A DNA stretch of 64,000 nt from Megalopta genalis (taxonomy: Eukaryota; Arthropoda; Insecta; Hymenoptera; Halictidae): positions 7,748,439-7,812,438 of the forward strand of contig NC_135018.1 of NCBI RefSeq assembly GCF_051020955.1. The letters run 5' to 3'. The notes below the pieces were generated by a model, which did not search any database, was not told where the DNA came from, and saw only the letters and a list, made by a program, of their open reading frames with translations. Of the stretch, positions 33,173 through 45,639 are shown in pieces; within the stretch, counting starts at the first letter, position 1; each line of letters starts with the position of its first letter. The position numbers and the translations under genes were made by a program.

Positions 33173-34236
33173 CAAAACAAGCATTTTTAAATCTTCGAAA
33201 CCGTTGATGATACTAACAAATATTTTAAACGAAAGTTGCATGATTTTAGAGGACCCGTAATCTGATATGAATGAGAGTTTTCTAGGTGGACACGTGGAAA
33301 AGATACACGATGGTTAACTTTATTTCTTTTTAAACATTCATCAATTTTCTCATGTATTAATCAATTCAGCTTGTCATTCTCTTCTTAAAATTTTATATTT
33401 ATTTTATTATTATTATTTATTGCGATAAATCATTGGTTTAGATAGGTCGCGATCAGGTAGCTCGCTTTATCGTGACGTGTGAGGAGAGGTCACCCCCACT
33501 TTATGCTGCACAATCCAGCACGTCTTTCTGGACTTTTATCAGCAACGTTAACGTTAATTATCTCAGAAACTATAAGCCGCCTGCCCCTAAAACCGGGTAT
33601 CATTGGGTTCAGCTTTACCAGCTCTATCACCGTGCCAAATCTCATCAAAAAGTGAGCGTCAATCCCGGGTACCTTCTCTTGTTAGTTTCAACGATCGAAC
33701 ACGATCGAAGGCCGCAACAACCCCCGAAACGTGTCTCTCGCCGCAATCTCGTTGTTCGTCGTGGTTACGGCGAACCGCTAGACACTCGTTTAGCTAACTT
33801 TTCGAGGCAGACAAAAGCGAAGATCGCGACGTGACGGGAAATCGATGGAAAGCAACGGCGTTAGCGATCCGAGGCGAGCCGGGGCAAGAAAGGAAGCAGG
33901 AGAAAAAGAAGAAGAAGAAGTAGATGAAGGAGATGAGTAGACGGGAGGGTGTCTCGGGAAATATGTAGAGCTGAAAAGACGCGGAGCGTGCCTTTTCGTT
34001 AATCCCGGGATGCACGGTAGCTCGTTGAAAGTTCGCCTAAACTCTGCGAGCGAGCGGGAACGAGCGAGGAGCGTGGCGCACAGCTTCGTAAACGTTTTTC
34101 TCGCGCGGCAGGGAAACGCGATCGATGCTTCCGGTCTGCCGAGTTTCGTTTTGCGTTACGGAACTTCTTTTTCGCGGCTCGATCGCGCCGGCCTCTTTCA
34201 GTTAAGAGTTCCGAACTCTCACTCTTTCTCTCTCTC

Positions 34237-34283
<47 letters not shown>

Positions 34284-35076
34284 TGCAGCCTCTCCGTTCA
34301 CTTCGAAACCGCTCATTCCGACCCTATTTCGCGAAGGAGCCGTCTTGTAGGAACTCGCGGGCTCCGCTGCCGCCGCCGCCACGTAAGACGGCTTTAAAGT
34401 TCACCGTGGCTAAAACCCTCGCTACACCTCCGCGACGTATATACATATTTTATTCGGTCGTGTACACTTCCGGCTGCCAAGGTTTCCACCGCGCTTTGCA
34501 TAGATCGACAACCTGGGGACCAGCGCCGGAATTCCAGCCAGCGATCGCGGCCCGCCACAGATTTTTCGCAGCGATAGTTTGCCGCCGGGATCCGGGAACT
34601 GGCAACCGCTGCCTCCAGCGTTTCATTGCCTTCCGAGTTACTTGGTCCATTGGCAGAGAATCGGTGTGGGAAAGAGAGCGTCGTGTATTTACCCAGGGGA
34701 AACAAGTGTCTAAAGACGACTTTAGAACTTTGCAGCGCTTTAGATGCGCATCCCGGATGTGCGTCTGTTAAATGAATTCATAGCGAATGTGAAAGATGGA
34801 AAATGCTGGAGTTTCGTTGTTTACGTCGGTTCACTGGTCGAATACGTTTTCAATGTCAAGGAAATCTGGGTACCGATTGAATTTGTTTCCGGCGACGGTC
34901 GCGCTAACCTTTCGGATGTTTGCCGATGTTGACATGTGCGACGTGTTGAAATAATGGAGGAGTGGAAGAAAAGGAAGGGAGCGTTTAGTCCTGGTCCCAT
35001 TAGAAGACTCCACTAGAGGACTCATCGATAAGGTTATACAGCGGGCCCCGCTTCAGGCGCGGGGATATCGGAAACA
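33173..35076. other. AT-rich then CpG-rich block with (TC)n
   Basis: CpG-rich from about 33470 to 34960, with a purine tract at 33880-33945 and a (TC)n run at 34225-34280. A 253-codon plus frame (34010-34771) runs through the microsatellite and is Ser/Leu/Arg-rich, with minus-strand frames over the same bases. No domain is recognised. Not called as a gene. Confidence 0.4.
34225..34280. repeat. (TC)n microsatellite
   Basis: TC run with one CCC interruption. Confidence 0.93.
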
Positions 35077-35080
35077 TTAA

Positions 35081-35409
35081 CCCCTTAACTTGTACGCTCG
35101 AGTTATTTCGAGCGCGCTAAACAGGCCAAACTGTGCACACTCGAGATAATTCGAGCGGCGTTGTATTTTATGCTGCTACAATTTTTCACACTCGAATATA
35201 ATCGAGAATTGAAAATAACAATGTGAAAGCAAGGAAAAAAAATCGTTTTATTGATATAGAAGAATAGAAGAATATACAAGAATAAAATATAGCCTTTTTC
35301 CATGGAACAAAAGCGCAGTATATCAAAATTCTCCACCGAAAGAAAAGTTGAATCAGAAAAAAAATTGATTTTATTGGCCGTTTTTTTTTTTAAACTGTGC
35401 GCTAAGGGA
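35081..35409. mobile_element. TTAA-flanked MITE with TCGAG palindromes
   Basis: The left end CCCCTTAACTTGTACGC and the right end, reversed, TCCCTTAGCGCACAG are weak inverted repeats, each flanked by TTAA (35077-35080 and 35410-35413). Near the left end are CGCTCGA-GTTATT-TCGAGCG (35095-35114) and two related forms, CACTCGAGATAATTCGAGCG and CACTCGAATATAATCGAG. The ends are less well paired than in other copies here, so confidence is moderate. Confidence 0.55.
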
Positions 35410-35413
35410 TTAA

Positions 35414-36226
35414 GTTTCTCATTTTCGTTTTGTTCCCAAGATCTTTGTGAACAAACATTTATTATTTCGTTCTGAACAACCTATAGTATAGACAACTCTC
35501 TCTCTCTTTTTTGCTCTCCTCACCTCCTACTCATTCTCGCTTTCTGTCGCTCTCGTTCTTTGTTGTTCTCTACGCTTGTTGCTTCCATTCTCTGTCTCTG
35601 AATGCTATCACTGTTGATCTCGTTCACTGTTAATCTCGATCATTATTGATCTCGATCACTGTTGCCCTCGATCGCTGTTGTTTTCAATCGCTGTTGCTCA
35701 CAGTTGCTGTTTTGCTCTCTGTCGCTCTCTCTCCCTTTCGCTCCCGTTCCCTCTCCCGCTTTCCGCGTCTCTTTCACTCTCGCTCTTTATCGGAAGCTCA
35801 AGAAAGCTCGTAAATCTGCGCGGGCCCTCCGAGTCTCCGGTATTTACCGTGACAATTCCGGCGGGAGAGAGAATTTGCGTAAGGTATACATTTAAAACGA
35901 GTCAGCTCCGAGGGACTCACGGCAGCGCACGGTTTCGCACGTTCCCGCGCGTCCCCGCGCGAGCCCGCTCGCCGCCGTTAGCCCGTTATTCAAATGGCCG
36001 CGATAACACCGGTGTATCCCTTACTTACCATTCATATTGTATCAGGATTACGTGGCTACGTCGCGAGAACACCGGTCCGCGCAATAAGCTGCGAGACGCA
36101 GCGGAGAGATCACCGGCTTCACTAATTGTAACTACGAATATTCATCCGGGACCGTTGTGTCGCGGGCTCTGCTCGTTTCTCGCTGCGGTATTTCTCGAAA
36201 AATCGTTCGAAATCTTATCCCAAGCG
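35414..36226. other. Pyrimidine-rich and CpG-rich spacer
   Basis: CT-rich stretches lie at 35495-35600 and 35715-35790, with an 18-bp-like GATCACTGTTGATCTC repeat between (35610-35705). CpG-rich to about 36190. A 231-codon plus frame (35678-36373) crosses these repeats and has no domain. Confidence 0.4.
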
Positions 36227-36590
36227 GTCGTTGTTTTACAAAATTCTACCTCGTCGTTGTTTCATCAAATTCTATCCCATCGTTATTCCGTGAAATCGTA
36301 TCCTGTCGTTATTCCACACAAAATTCTATCCTATCGTTATTCTACAAAATTTTATACTACCGCTGTCCTATGAAATTTTATCCTCTCGTTATTCCACAAA
36401 ACTTTATCCTATTGTGATCTTAAAAAAACTGTATCCTATTAATATCCGCCAAAATTTTATCCCATCGTTATTCCACGAAACTTTATCCTATTGTGATCTT
36501 AAAAAAAAAATGTATCCTATTAATATCCGCCAAAATTTTATCCCATCGTTATTCCACGAAATTTGATCTTACCGTTATTTCATATTCAAC
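36227..36590. repeat. ATTCCACGAAATTTTATCC minisatellite with 79-bp higher-order unit
   Basis: Units of about 25-30 bases follow the pattern TCGTTATTCCACGAAA then TTTTATCCTA. Between 36401 and 36558 a 79-bp higher-order unit is repeated (ACTTTATCCTATTGTGATCT at 36401 and 36480), differing mainly in the length of an A run (7 versus 10). Confidence 0.8.
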
Positions 36591-37011
36591 AAAATTTAAT
36601 AGAATCGACAATCGTTATTTCATTAATAGTTTCTGTCTTAAATAATTTTACTACTATATATTTCACTATTTCACTATTCTATGTGCTAATGCATAAAATA
36701 ATTCTATGTCATTATTCTATATTAAATGCATCGAATCCACAGTCTAGTGATTACTATTTCGACAAAAGTATATTTTCCAAATTCCGTACCACGCAAGAAG
36801 ATCAAAATATTTGCAGCCTATTTACTATTTCAAAAATCAATTTATCACCAACCCTGATAACTATACAGTTATCTTCGCAGCAAACTAAATCTAACAAAAC
36901 AGTTCTCCAAACGGAAAGCGAAATTCCGACAGTAAATACAGAGAAACATTTTCAGCTCACCTATTATTTACAATATAAAATAAAATCTTCGAACCTTGTA
37001 TCACAGAGATA
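36591..37011. other. AT-rich spacer
   Basis: A 187-codon plus frame (36563-37126) runs into the adjacent transposon. It looks protein-like only through AT-rich codons and has no recognised domain. Confidence 0.35.
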
Positions 37012-37013
37012 TA

Positions 37014-37474
37014 CAGGATGTCCCAAAAATGTCTTGCAATCCGAAAGTGGTTGGTTCCTCAGGTCATTTGAAGCAACTTTTTCCTTTACAAAAATTTTCT
37101 CCGAGGCACCGTTAACGAGTTATTAACGAAAAACAGCGACCAATGAGAGGCGAGCTCAGCTGCCGCGAGATGGCCGAGCCAACGGCGCCAGCGGTCGAGC
37201 GATCGAATCCCAGCTCAGTTGGCGCGAGGCGGCCGAGCCAGCGGCGCCAGCGGTCGAGGCGTTCGAATCCCAGCTCAGCTGGCGCGAGGCGACCGAGCCA
37301 ATGAGCGGAACTGGGCTTCGTGCGCTGGTTGGCTGGGCCGCCTCGCGTCAGCCGTACTCGTTAATAACTCGTTAACGGTGCCACGGAGAAAATTTTTTTA
37401 AAGGAAAAAAGTTGCTTCAAATGACTCGAGGAACCCACCACTTTCGGATTGCGAGACATTTTTGGGACACCCTC
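37014..37474. mobile_element. Mariner-like palindromic element, full copy 2
   Basis: The ends CAGGATGTCCCAAAAATG (37014) and TTTGGGACACCCTC (ending 37474) are flanked by TA. Inverted arms of about 120-140 bases match those at 19451 and 49582. The GC-rich core has about 2.5 units of CCAGCTCAGYTGGCGCGAGG plus a GGCCGAGCCAGCGGCGCCAG segment plus GGTCGA and GTTCGAATCC. The sequence right of the element (37475-37541) is shared, inverted, with the sequence left of the copy at 49582. Confidence 0.88.
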
Positions 37475-37541
37475 TATATTAGCGAGTAACTGTACGTTTG
37501 CTTCGAGCAAAAGATTAGAAGGGACTGGCGACGGTAATTCG
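37475..37541 (+). repeat. 67-bp flank shared with 49514-49581
   Basis: TTAGCGAGTAACTGTACG through GGCGACGGTAATTCG is nearly identical to the reverse complement of 49514-49581 (one visible difference, CGAGC versus CGGGC). It lies outside the mariner-like terminus in both places. Confidence 0.85.
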
Positions 37542-38154
37542 CATTTAATAATGCATTCTTCTTCCCGCAAGTAATCGATCCGCCTCAATTTGTATATGTT
37601 GGGATTATGGAATGAAAATGAATATGATTCTAATACTTTGCTTAAAAGGACTTTATTTTATACTCTTAATTGAGAGAAGGTATATGAGCGAAACCGATCG
37701 AGCGACCAAACTCTACTGAGAGTCCGGTAAGAAGAAACGCTTCTTTTATACCCTTTTTGGGTTCGTCGTGTCCACCAATCAGAGACGTTTTATTTTTCGC
37801 GTTTTACATTGTATACGTGACGGTCAGGGCACGATGTACATCAAAAAGGTACCGGCGATGATGTATCGCGGCATCTAATATATACAGTTTACATCACCGT
37901 CGCTGCCCGCTGACGGAGCCGGCGAAATGTAAACCGATATCTTAACTGAAGATATCTTACTAAGTAAACTATAGATTAATTTTTGTTCGAGGCTAAAATT
38001 TCAACAGTATATATACAGACTTCGTTCTTCCTACTGATATCCCAACGTCTAAAGCAAGGGCTCGCTAGGATAGCCTTACCGATGAGTTTTCTAGCGGATT
38101 CTGGACGAAACGTCTCCTCCTCTCCTTTTCTCCCCAAACATTCACGACTGTCAA
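37542..38154. other. Spacer, possible degraded LTR-like segment
   Basis: Starts a TGTTGGGATTATGG segment at about 37597, followed by sequence with CTTTATTTTATAC and palindrome-rich GTACATC words to 37935. The style recalls a solo LTR, but I could not find matching TG...CA ends and a target duplication. Unassigned. Confidence 0.25.
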
Positions 38155-38201
38155 ATTGTAAAGGAAGAAGTTGCTTCAAATGATCTAAGGAACCCCCCCT
38201 G
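38155..38201. mobile_element. Mariner-like palindromic element, 47-bp right-end remnant
   Basis: GTAAAGGAAGAAGTTGCTTC, then AAATGATCTAAGGAACCC, match the right arm of the copies at 19451, 37014 and 49582. An internal deletion then joins directly to CCCTG and TA (38202-38203). Confidence 0.75.
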
Positions 38202-38203
38202 TA

Positions 38204-41200
38204 TAATCTCATGGTTGAAATAATCTCAATCGCGATACGACCGTAAAAGAATAAAGAAGTTCCGGCAGTATGTGAATCGCGCAACGGAGCAGTAATCGAA
38301 GCTAAATTGAACTTATCCGTAATTATTTACGTCGTGCAGCATCGCGCAGCAAGCTATCCGTAGGATCCGATAGATTGGAAATGTTCCAGGAGAAATTCGA
38401 AGTCTCCGTGAACAAACGACGAAAGGAGGAGATTGGCAACCCCGTTCCCTCCTCCCGAATCTCCCGGCTGCAAAGTGTGCCAGTATATTAATACGTGTCC
38501 CACATCGTTCCGGCGACAATCGAGCAGCGCCGATCCGCGCCGGAATTTTTCAAACGAGCCGGAAACATCGTCGACACGATGTTAAACAACCGTTTCTTCT
38601 TCTCAGCCGTTCGCGTTTCACAGTGATCTAGCGGAGCAAAATGGCCAAAAGTCAATTTTGCAACTTTCATATCTTCGACGATTGTTTTTTCTAACGGGTT
38701 TACAAACCCCCATAGCTCTAAAATCTACCGTATTAGTACATTCAGACAGCTCTGTAATAACTAGACTGCGGATTTTATGCGTTTATGAGGAAGGTGTGGT
38801 GAAGTTCCGAGCGCCAAGCAAGATCGTCATTCAACGCTGGTGTACAATTCCATAACGAAGCATGATTTTTCAGACATTTCCGTTGATTTTGCAAGAAAAT
38901 GTCTCGAACAAAAGTTGGTCAGTACTCACTTCTCTACAAACTAGAATATAAAGCTTGCAGAAACAAGTTTCTTTTCCCATAAGAAATGCTGGTCGCTTCG
39001 ATGTTTTTAACTGTTAATACATATGTTTGCATCGATAATATTCTAGCCAGTGTCGAGACGAATTCAACGACCTACTATACTATAACCTTAAACCTTGAAA
39101 CAATGCTGAAATTATTTTGGCCATGGATCGCTGGTTCGCCAGACCATTGTGCGTCGAACAGAAAGCTCGGGCAGCGAGCGTGTCCCGTTACACTTTCCTC
39201 TTTCCAGGGGGGATAATGAAAAATAATTATCGGGAAAACGAATCTGCGAACGGTGCCATGCCGCGCCGCGACGTGCGGCCGTGTAAGACGACAATTGTTT
39301 TCGAAAACTGTTCCCAAGCCAAGCCGCTCGGCGCACTCTTCTGAAAGCGGCGCGAAACAAAAGAGAGTCTCTCTCTCCGTCTCGCACATTTCGTATCGCT
39401 CGCTCCCTCTTTCTCTAGTTGGTGCACTGCTACGTTTTCCGACCGGCTGCAGCGCGTGAGCGGCAACATGTATGGGCGAGCTGGTCAATTTCGAAGACCG
39501 GCGTCACACAATAACGAGGACACCTCCAGGAATGATCGATACGCGTGCCGAGGGTATGCACTGACATGCCGACGGCCTCGTGCACGCCTGCGGTCCGCAG
39601 TTCAATGCACATTGCGTCACTTCGCGATTTTATGCAACGGAAACGCTTCTGCCGTTCGACATTCCTAATACTTTTTCTTCCGCTGGGAACGATTAGCCTT
39701 TCCGATGTTTCTGTGTTCCAGAGCTGTGCTAATTCGATCGCGTTTGTAGTTCAATCGCGTAATCGAATTGTATTATATTTCAATTACATTGTAATTCGAT
39801 TACGTGATTCGCGAACCTTTCAGATAATTCAATTGCTAATTATTTGAATCGCAAGTGTCAGTGAAACGCAATGTAATTAAAATACAACAAAATTCATGTA
39901 GAATGTAATTGCAATTGTGTAGAATAATTGTAATTGAAGTACAATATAATTGTAATTGTAATTGAAATACAATATAATTATAATTATAGTTATTTAGAAT
40001 AATTGTAATTGCATTGTAATTTAATTGAATGACGATCTGAATTACGAATTACAATGCCATCGAATTACTTTGTAATTTAATTGAATGGTGGCCGGAAGTA
40101 CGAATTATAATGCAACTGAATTACTCTTCGTATAATTATAATAATTCCTTTAATTAAAATTCAATAGGAATTTTGCACAACTTCGGCGTATTCGGTGGGA
40201 TGCGTAGTCGAGTATTTCGCCCGATTTGCTGGTCTATAATATTGCTATGCTATTTATAGTACCAAGACAGAGTTGCGCAATAATTCACTCGGATGACAGA
40301 TAAAAAATAAAGATTAACGAATAGAATTTTATTCGACACTGTCGATTAAAATATCCAATCGAATAAAAATTTATCTTAATTGTTTATCTGCATTTTATTC
40401 CTATAAGATTTTACGCATATAAGAATTTATTCGTACAGTAATTCGTACGGAAAATAATCGATATGGAAGAAAAAAATGATAAAATATGTAAAGTGCATTT
40501 TTCATGATTTATTGATTTATCTCTTTCATATTCCTTTTTTCAAATATTGCAACGGAAAGTTTGTTAGTTTTCAGTAGATTAATTATTGAAACATAGCTAC
40601 ATAATCTTTCTACAAGTGCAGAGGCAGGCATCGGTCAAATTTATAATTCTATAAGTTCTTGAAATTGAGAACTGATCTTGCATCTATTCGTATAAATATA
40701 TTCTTATATAAAATTACGTAAAAACAAAAGCGGTCAAGAATTATTCGCATTATTACTCAAATAATTTTTAAATCTCTATTCTAATAACTTAATAATAACT
40801 TAATAAATAACTTTAATTAATAACTGAATAAATCTCAATTTGCTTAAATTGTTTTATGAAAAACCGAGGTGAAGAAGAAATTCGATGTACTAAATGAAAA
40901 TTAGCATAAGTAAGTCATGCATTTCTTCTTGCATTTTAAAACTTTTAACCACAATTCTTACGTAATCGTTTGGTACCATTTTACTAAAAGGTTAACTAAT
41001 TTTGATTAATTACAGTATTCATGTGTAAAGCTGATTAAAATTAAAGGATACGGATTCAACGAAAGGTGAACAATTGTCTCTCTTTGTACCTCTGTAACTC
41101 CGTGAACAAAATCTTAGTGCAGTCTACGTAGATTCATTTTAAAGAGGAATATTTCCGGAGCATCGAATTGTTTTCTGCCGGGAAAAATTCTAACACCATG

Positions 41201-41949
41201 TGTCAAGTGGAAATATCAAAATATCCCCTTTCCGAACATGTCAGATTCAAACGTTTCCGTGGAGCTCGACAAATTTTGTACGCGATCGAGATCACCATGA
41301 ATTTGAAGATTGAAGCCTCCACTTTACAACCATATCTCAAAACTTGATCTACGATCTTTTCTCGCGACATTAACAAACTTTCGAATGTCGCGATGCCTAT
41401 ACGACTGTCATAAAAATAACTTTTATAGATACGCTGCGAAGTTGCACACTTGCTGCAGGACATAAGATCGTCGTAAAGAGAAATGGACGCGGGCATCTAA
41501 AAGTAGAAACTTCGCGCTTTAAAATAAGCCCGGGTAGACGGTCGTGCGATTTTTTTTTTTGACGAAGCAGTTCGAATATCTGGATTTTAAATGCGCGAGT
41601 TTTGTAGCCGACGACGAGTCGAGACAATTCACTGGAGCTTTATAATAACAACGATCGCGTTTAATTTGACTTTAGCTGTGGAAAATATGAGCCGGTGATC
41701 GATACAGCTGTTTAACGTCCGCGCAAATGTGCTAAACGATTAAATTTCACTGTTAGTTGAACAGCGAATTAATTTTGCACGGGGGCAACTTTTCGCCTGA
41801 AATTATATTCACGCTTTATGCCTAACAGCGTTTTATAAACCAATAATTAACTGCCGAGAATTTCACGAGCATTAACGGTTGCAGGTGATTCGCCGTGATC
41901 CATTTCAGGCCCGTTATTTCCCAATGGTTTCAATCGAATAACAATTACT
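38204..41949. other. Long spacer: mixed, CpG-rich at 39110-39660, AT-rich after
   Basis: CpG-rich patches at 38290-38660 and 39110-39660 carry overlapping frames up to 137 codons on both strands, none recognisable. One copy of the dispersed CTAGACTGCGGATTTTATGC word is at 38761. From 39740 to 40145 there is a degenerate TTGTAATT/AATTACAA short repeat. The rest (40150-41949) is unique AT-rich DNA in which I see nothing. Confidence 0.4.
39740..40145. repeat. Degenerate TTGTAATT/AATTACAA repeat
   Basis: Words such as ATTGTAATTGAAATAC, AATATAATTGTAATTG and GAATTACAATGC recur irregularly, including a two-copy unit with ATTTAATTGAATGRYG near 40018 and 40077. Confidence 0.6.
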
Positions 41950-42301
41950 TAGGGTGATCGTCCCAATTGCCGATACATGCATGATTATTTTTGGTTGAAC
42001 TTGTATGTTTTCATCAGAAATTTACATAAAAGCTAATTTTGTATCGATTTCCGTATTATTATTAAGACTTCAGTTATCCAACTAAAAATTATCAGAGCAT
42101 TGAAAATGTTAATTTTATATGAAATAAATGAGAAATGAAAACAATGTAAATGTTCCAATTACCGATCTCACGACCAGTAGATATTTGACGAATGTGTTGT
42201 TTTACAAATTTTGAAATTTATAAAATGAAATTTCTCTTCCAATATTTTTCTTTTCCTTAATCTGTTTCATTTCGTTTTATGTAATTGGGATCATTATCCT
42301 G
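41950..42301. mobile_element. Possible mariner-type MITE, AGGGTGATCGTCCCAATT ends
   Basis: The left AGGGTGATCGTCCCAATTGC and the right, reversed, CAGGATAATGATCCCAATTAC form imperfect inverted repeats. TA follows the right end (42302-42303). The left boundary is decayed. The interior is AT-rich and contains one more CCAATTACCGAT copy. No coding capacity. Confidence 0.5.
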
Positions 42302-42303
42302 TA

Positions 42304-42948
42304 TCAACTTCGTCATGCGAACATTGCAATTTAAAGTCGCATGTGTTTCCGAAAGATACATTCTCACGAGTTAACATTAACAGGCCTTTTGATTATCTGC
42401 TTCGTTTCCAATAATAATAAATTTTCCGAAATAAATTCTCCGTAATAATTCCTATAATATTTTCCATAATAAATTCTGTCGCAATTATCTTGCAACTGAA
42501 ACGTTGTTAAACGTACGCCAGCGTATAGCGCGATAATGTAACTGCGCAATTATTTCCAATTAATAATACACACTTCCGAATTAAATGAAGAATTTAGGCC
42601 AAGTTACTTTGACCGTCCACCCGATTTCCAATACGAATGAATTTTTCAAAAGCCTTCTCGAACAACATAATAAATTCTTTTGTGATTTTGTTCGAAAGAA
42701 AAATGATGGTTAAACGCGCTGCATCGAGTACCACAATTTCAAATCGTATTAAATTTCAGTAGACGCGCTCCTGCAATTTTAATAGCAACTAGGGCACGGC
42801 ACGCTTTGACTGTCCACATCGATTGACTCCGCATTTTTAATATTAATAAATTGCTCGAACGCGGAAACCATTTTCGAGTGATCTAGCAAATTCCTTCGGG
42901 ATTTGACGTCGGACTTGGATAATTTTTAACGTGATTCGGTGTGTCGAT
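42304..42948. other. AT-rich spacer
   Basis: Nothing recognised. Confidence 0.45.
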
Positions 42949-43030
42949 GGACTCGGTATTATTAATAGACTCGGTATTATTAATAAACTCGATGTATTAA
43001 TGGACACGGTGTATTAATGGACTCAGTGTT
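42949..43030. repeat. 18-bp tandem repeat, about 4.5 units
   Basis: GGACTCGGTATTATTAAT and variants (GACACGGTGTATTAATG, GACTCAGTG) at 17-18 base spacing. Confidence 0.88.
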
Positions 43031-43934
43031 AACATGGAAAGTACGGCGAACCCGGTGCCGTCCCCATGGCTCTATTTCGCATGTAAGAATCTCGGGTATT
43101 TCATAAGCACAATGTGCTCCTTTGCTCATACAAGGGGAATATATTTCCGAGGAATTTTTTAATCAAACGCGGTTTCGAGCAGTGGACGAAATATCGTAAG
43201 TATGACGAAGAAATTCTTTCAGGCCCGTGTATATATCCCGCCGTCTCGTTTAATTGTGCCGCCGAGTTTTTTTAATGATACGTCATTTTATTTAACGATA
43301 CGTCAACCTATACGGGAACGTTCTTTATTATACCGAAGACTCGACGCACAGTGTAACAAGTATATCATTAAAAAATATCAATTTACTATTAAAACGGTTA
43401 TAATTTAATGTTATTAGTAACTTAATCGTATTTGTATTCAGTTTTAATTTTTTAACATATTTAAAAATACGTACCATAAAAATAGATACATACTAGATAC
43501 CAGAAATACATACTATAAATTTAATATATTATTTAAATTTTAGGGACACATTGGACATATGTGTAAAAAACATTATAAAGATGGGAAAGGAGAGGATCAA
43601 ATTGGATCAATTCCACTATTATTTTCTTTCTCTGCGTCCGTTGTCGCACTTGGATTCAATGAAAAATACTGCACGCTGTAGCATTCGTTCCTTGTAAAAT
43701 ATCCCACTGTATTAATTTCATGGAACCCCTATATATATATAGATACACAAAAGTTGTAAGATTGTTTCTTCACATAGGAGATTACAAGCGACGGAGAAGA
43801 TCCAATTACCGTAGTTATAGAATAAACGATGGGGCGATAATGGAAGTTCGAGGTTTTCGTCGGTTCTACTTTTGCACAGTCGTGCAGCCTCTGATTGTGT
43901 AACTGCAGTCGAAACGTGGCTCTAATTGCAATAA
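43031..43934. other. AT-rich spacer
   Basis: Small duplicated phrase AATGATACGTCA / AACGATACGTCA near 43275-43302. Nothing else recognised. Confidence 0.45.
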
Positions 43935-44160
43935 TTGCGAGCCCACCAGAAAATCCAAGTAGGACACGAGTACCTGCTTCCTAAATACCTGAGTGGATTA
44001 CGGCTGTCCCTGGTCAGACGAGCAGAACACCGGCCCACTGTCCACTTAACCAGCAGAATGACACACGTCCTTGGCCAGACAAACTTAACAACATCCCCAG
44101 CTGGTCGGCCAAGTAGATTATCCTCTTCCATGGGCAGACAAGTAGCACCGCTGCACTCCG
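43935..44160 (+). repeat. Degenerate GGTCAGACGAGCAGAA repeats
   Basis: CTGGTCAGACGAGCAGAACA, TTAACCAGCAGAATGACA, TTGGCCAGACAAACTTAAC, TGGTCGGCCAAGTAGATTAT and GGGCAGACAAGTAGCACC recur at about 30-50 base spacing. This is the same vocabulary as the satellite field at 905-4780 and the inverted locus at 22075-22260. An open frame of 110 codons crosses it by chance. Confidence 0.55.
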
Positions 44161-45639
44161 CTAAATTGCTAAATCGATTTTCCGAACGTCTCCTAAAACC
44201 GTCGAACACAAAATTGCCAATTTACAGCCTTCGAATCTTTGCACGTCCGGCACCAAGAATCTCATAATTCGGGTCACTGTGAGCGAGTGATCGACAGTTT
44301 CTAATTATCAATCGGATCTATCGTAAATTGTTACTAAATTGCTTCCGTTCATGTAATATATTTCTTCTACGTTTAAATAACCCGATAATATGGCACGTTT
44401 ATTTAGCTTTAATTCGCGATCTCTAGAATTGAATAATTTTGGTATAAGAAGAGGTACAAAAAGATTCGTTTCACCTAATTTCAAAGCCTTTACGATAAAT
44501 TCAGATCACCGGCTCGAGATTTTAATTAGTTTAAAACCGTGATGAATTAATCTTAAAGTGCGCTCTTTCATCTGTAATTTGCGCTCCGATAAATTCAAAA
44601 AGTCAAACGAGAAGAAAATATTCATTTTACGGAACATCTTACTCTGTAATCGTTATTCGTCGAGACTGTCGATCGATATTCTTAAATTATCAACATGTCG
44701 AATCGCAACAAATTTCAAGATGCAATTAATCGATAATAAAATAAATGCATTCTTCTAGCTTCAATTTGCATTCTCAATATCGAAAACAACTCTGTGAAAA
44801 TGTACGGAAACATCGATTTAATCAAATTCTTACATAATGTTTCTTGAGGCTATCGATCAATAATTTGAAATCATCGATATGGTATCACAATTATTTTGAC
44901 AATGCAGTTAATGCATCGCGAAACGGGCTTTTTCATCTACAATTAGGCACCCCGGAATCTAAAATATCTCGTTGACAAAGTAGCAAAACGTTAATTGAAC
45001 CGAATCCTCAACTTAAACGAGCATCGACCAATAATTTTAAGTTACCAATATGAAATCGCTATTATTTTTACAATGAAATGAGTGCATCGTAAAACGCGTT
45101 TTTCTATCATGAGTTTCCCCCGCAAGAAATCAAAAGATCTGCTCGAATGGCCGACGGAACACTTCTTTTCCCCAGAATCCTCAGTATCCAATTTTCGGGA
45201 AAATCTTCTCCCTTACCTACAACAATTTTCTCTCAATCTCTCCATCGTCCGACTCACGGGGGCCCTTACTCTTGAGCGTTAATCACCCCACCCACCTGAG
45301 CGTTAATCACCCGCCCGGGCACAGGTATTGCAGGTGTATGGGAGACGTTGTTTCTGCGGGTCGCGATCGAGCGGTGTCCGAGGAAGAAAAGAAAGATACA
45401 AGAAAGAAAGGAAGACAGAAGGAATCGTGTTGGGCACCTGCGGGAAAGGGTCGGATCCATTACGCGGGATCTTTTTAACCGCGGAAGGAAAGAGGAAGCT
45501 CGAAGAAAGCCAATTAAGCCGCGGCGGGTGAGTGGGAAGCGGAAGTTTCGCCGGTTGCGCGGCTTGTTTTGCATTCGACACACGCCCGACGCGCACCTTC
45601 GGGAGGAAGGTGTGCTCCCGCTCTTCCCCTCTTTCACTT
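44161..45639. other. Spacer: AT-rich, then CpG-rich from 45140
   Basis: A tandem GAGCGTTAATCACCC occurs twice at 45276-45313. Frames of 66-126 codons near 45270-45680 overlap on both strands and have no domain. Confidence 0.4.

Noticed and set aside
34010..34771. 253-codon plus-strand open frame
   Set aside because: It runs straight through a (TC)n microsatellite and has minus-strand frames over the same bases; low stop density explains it.
36563..37126. 187-codon plus-strand frame
   Set aside because: AT-rich unique DNA that continues into the arm of a transposon; no conserved motif.
37592..37940. Solo LTR of a retrotransposon
   Set aside because: TGTTGGGAT start looks suggestive, but no CA end, target duplication or second copy was found.
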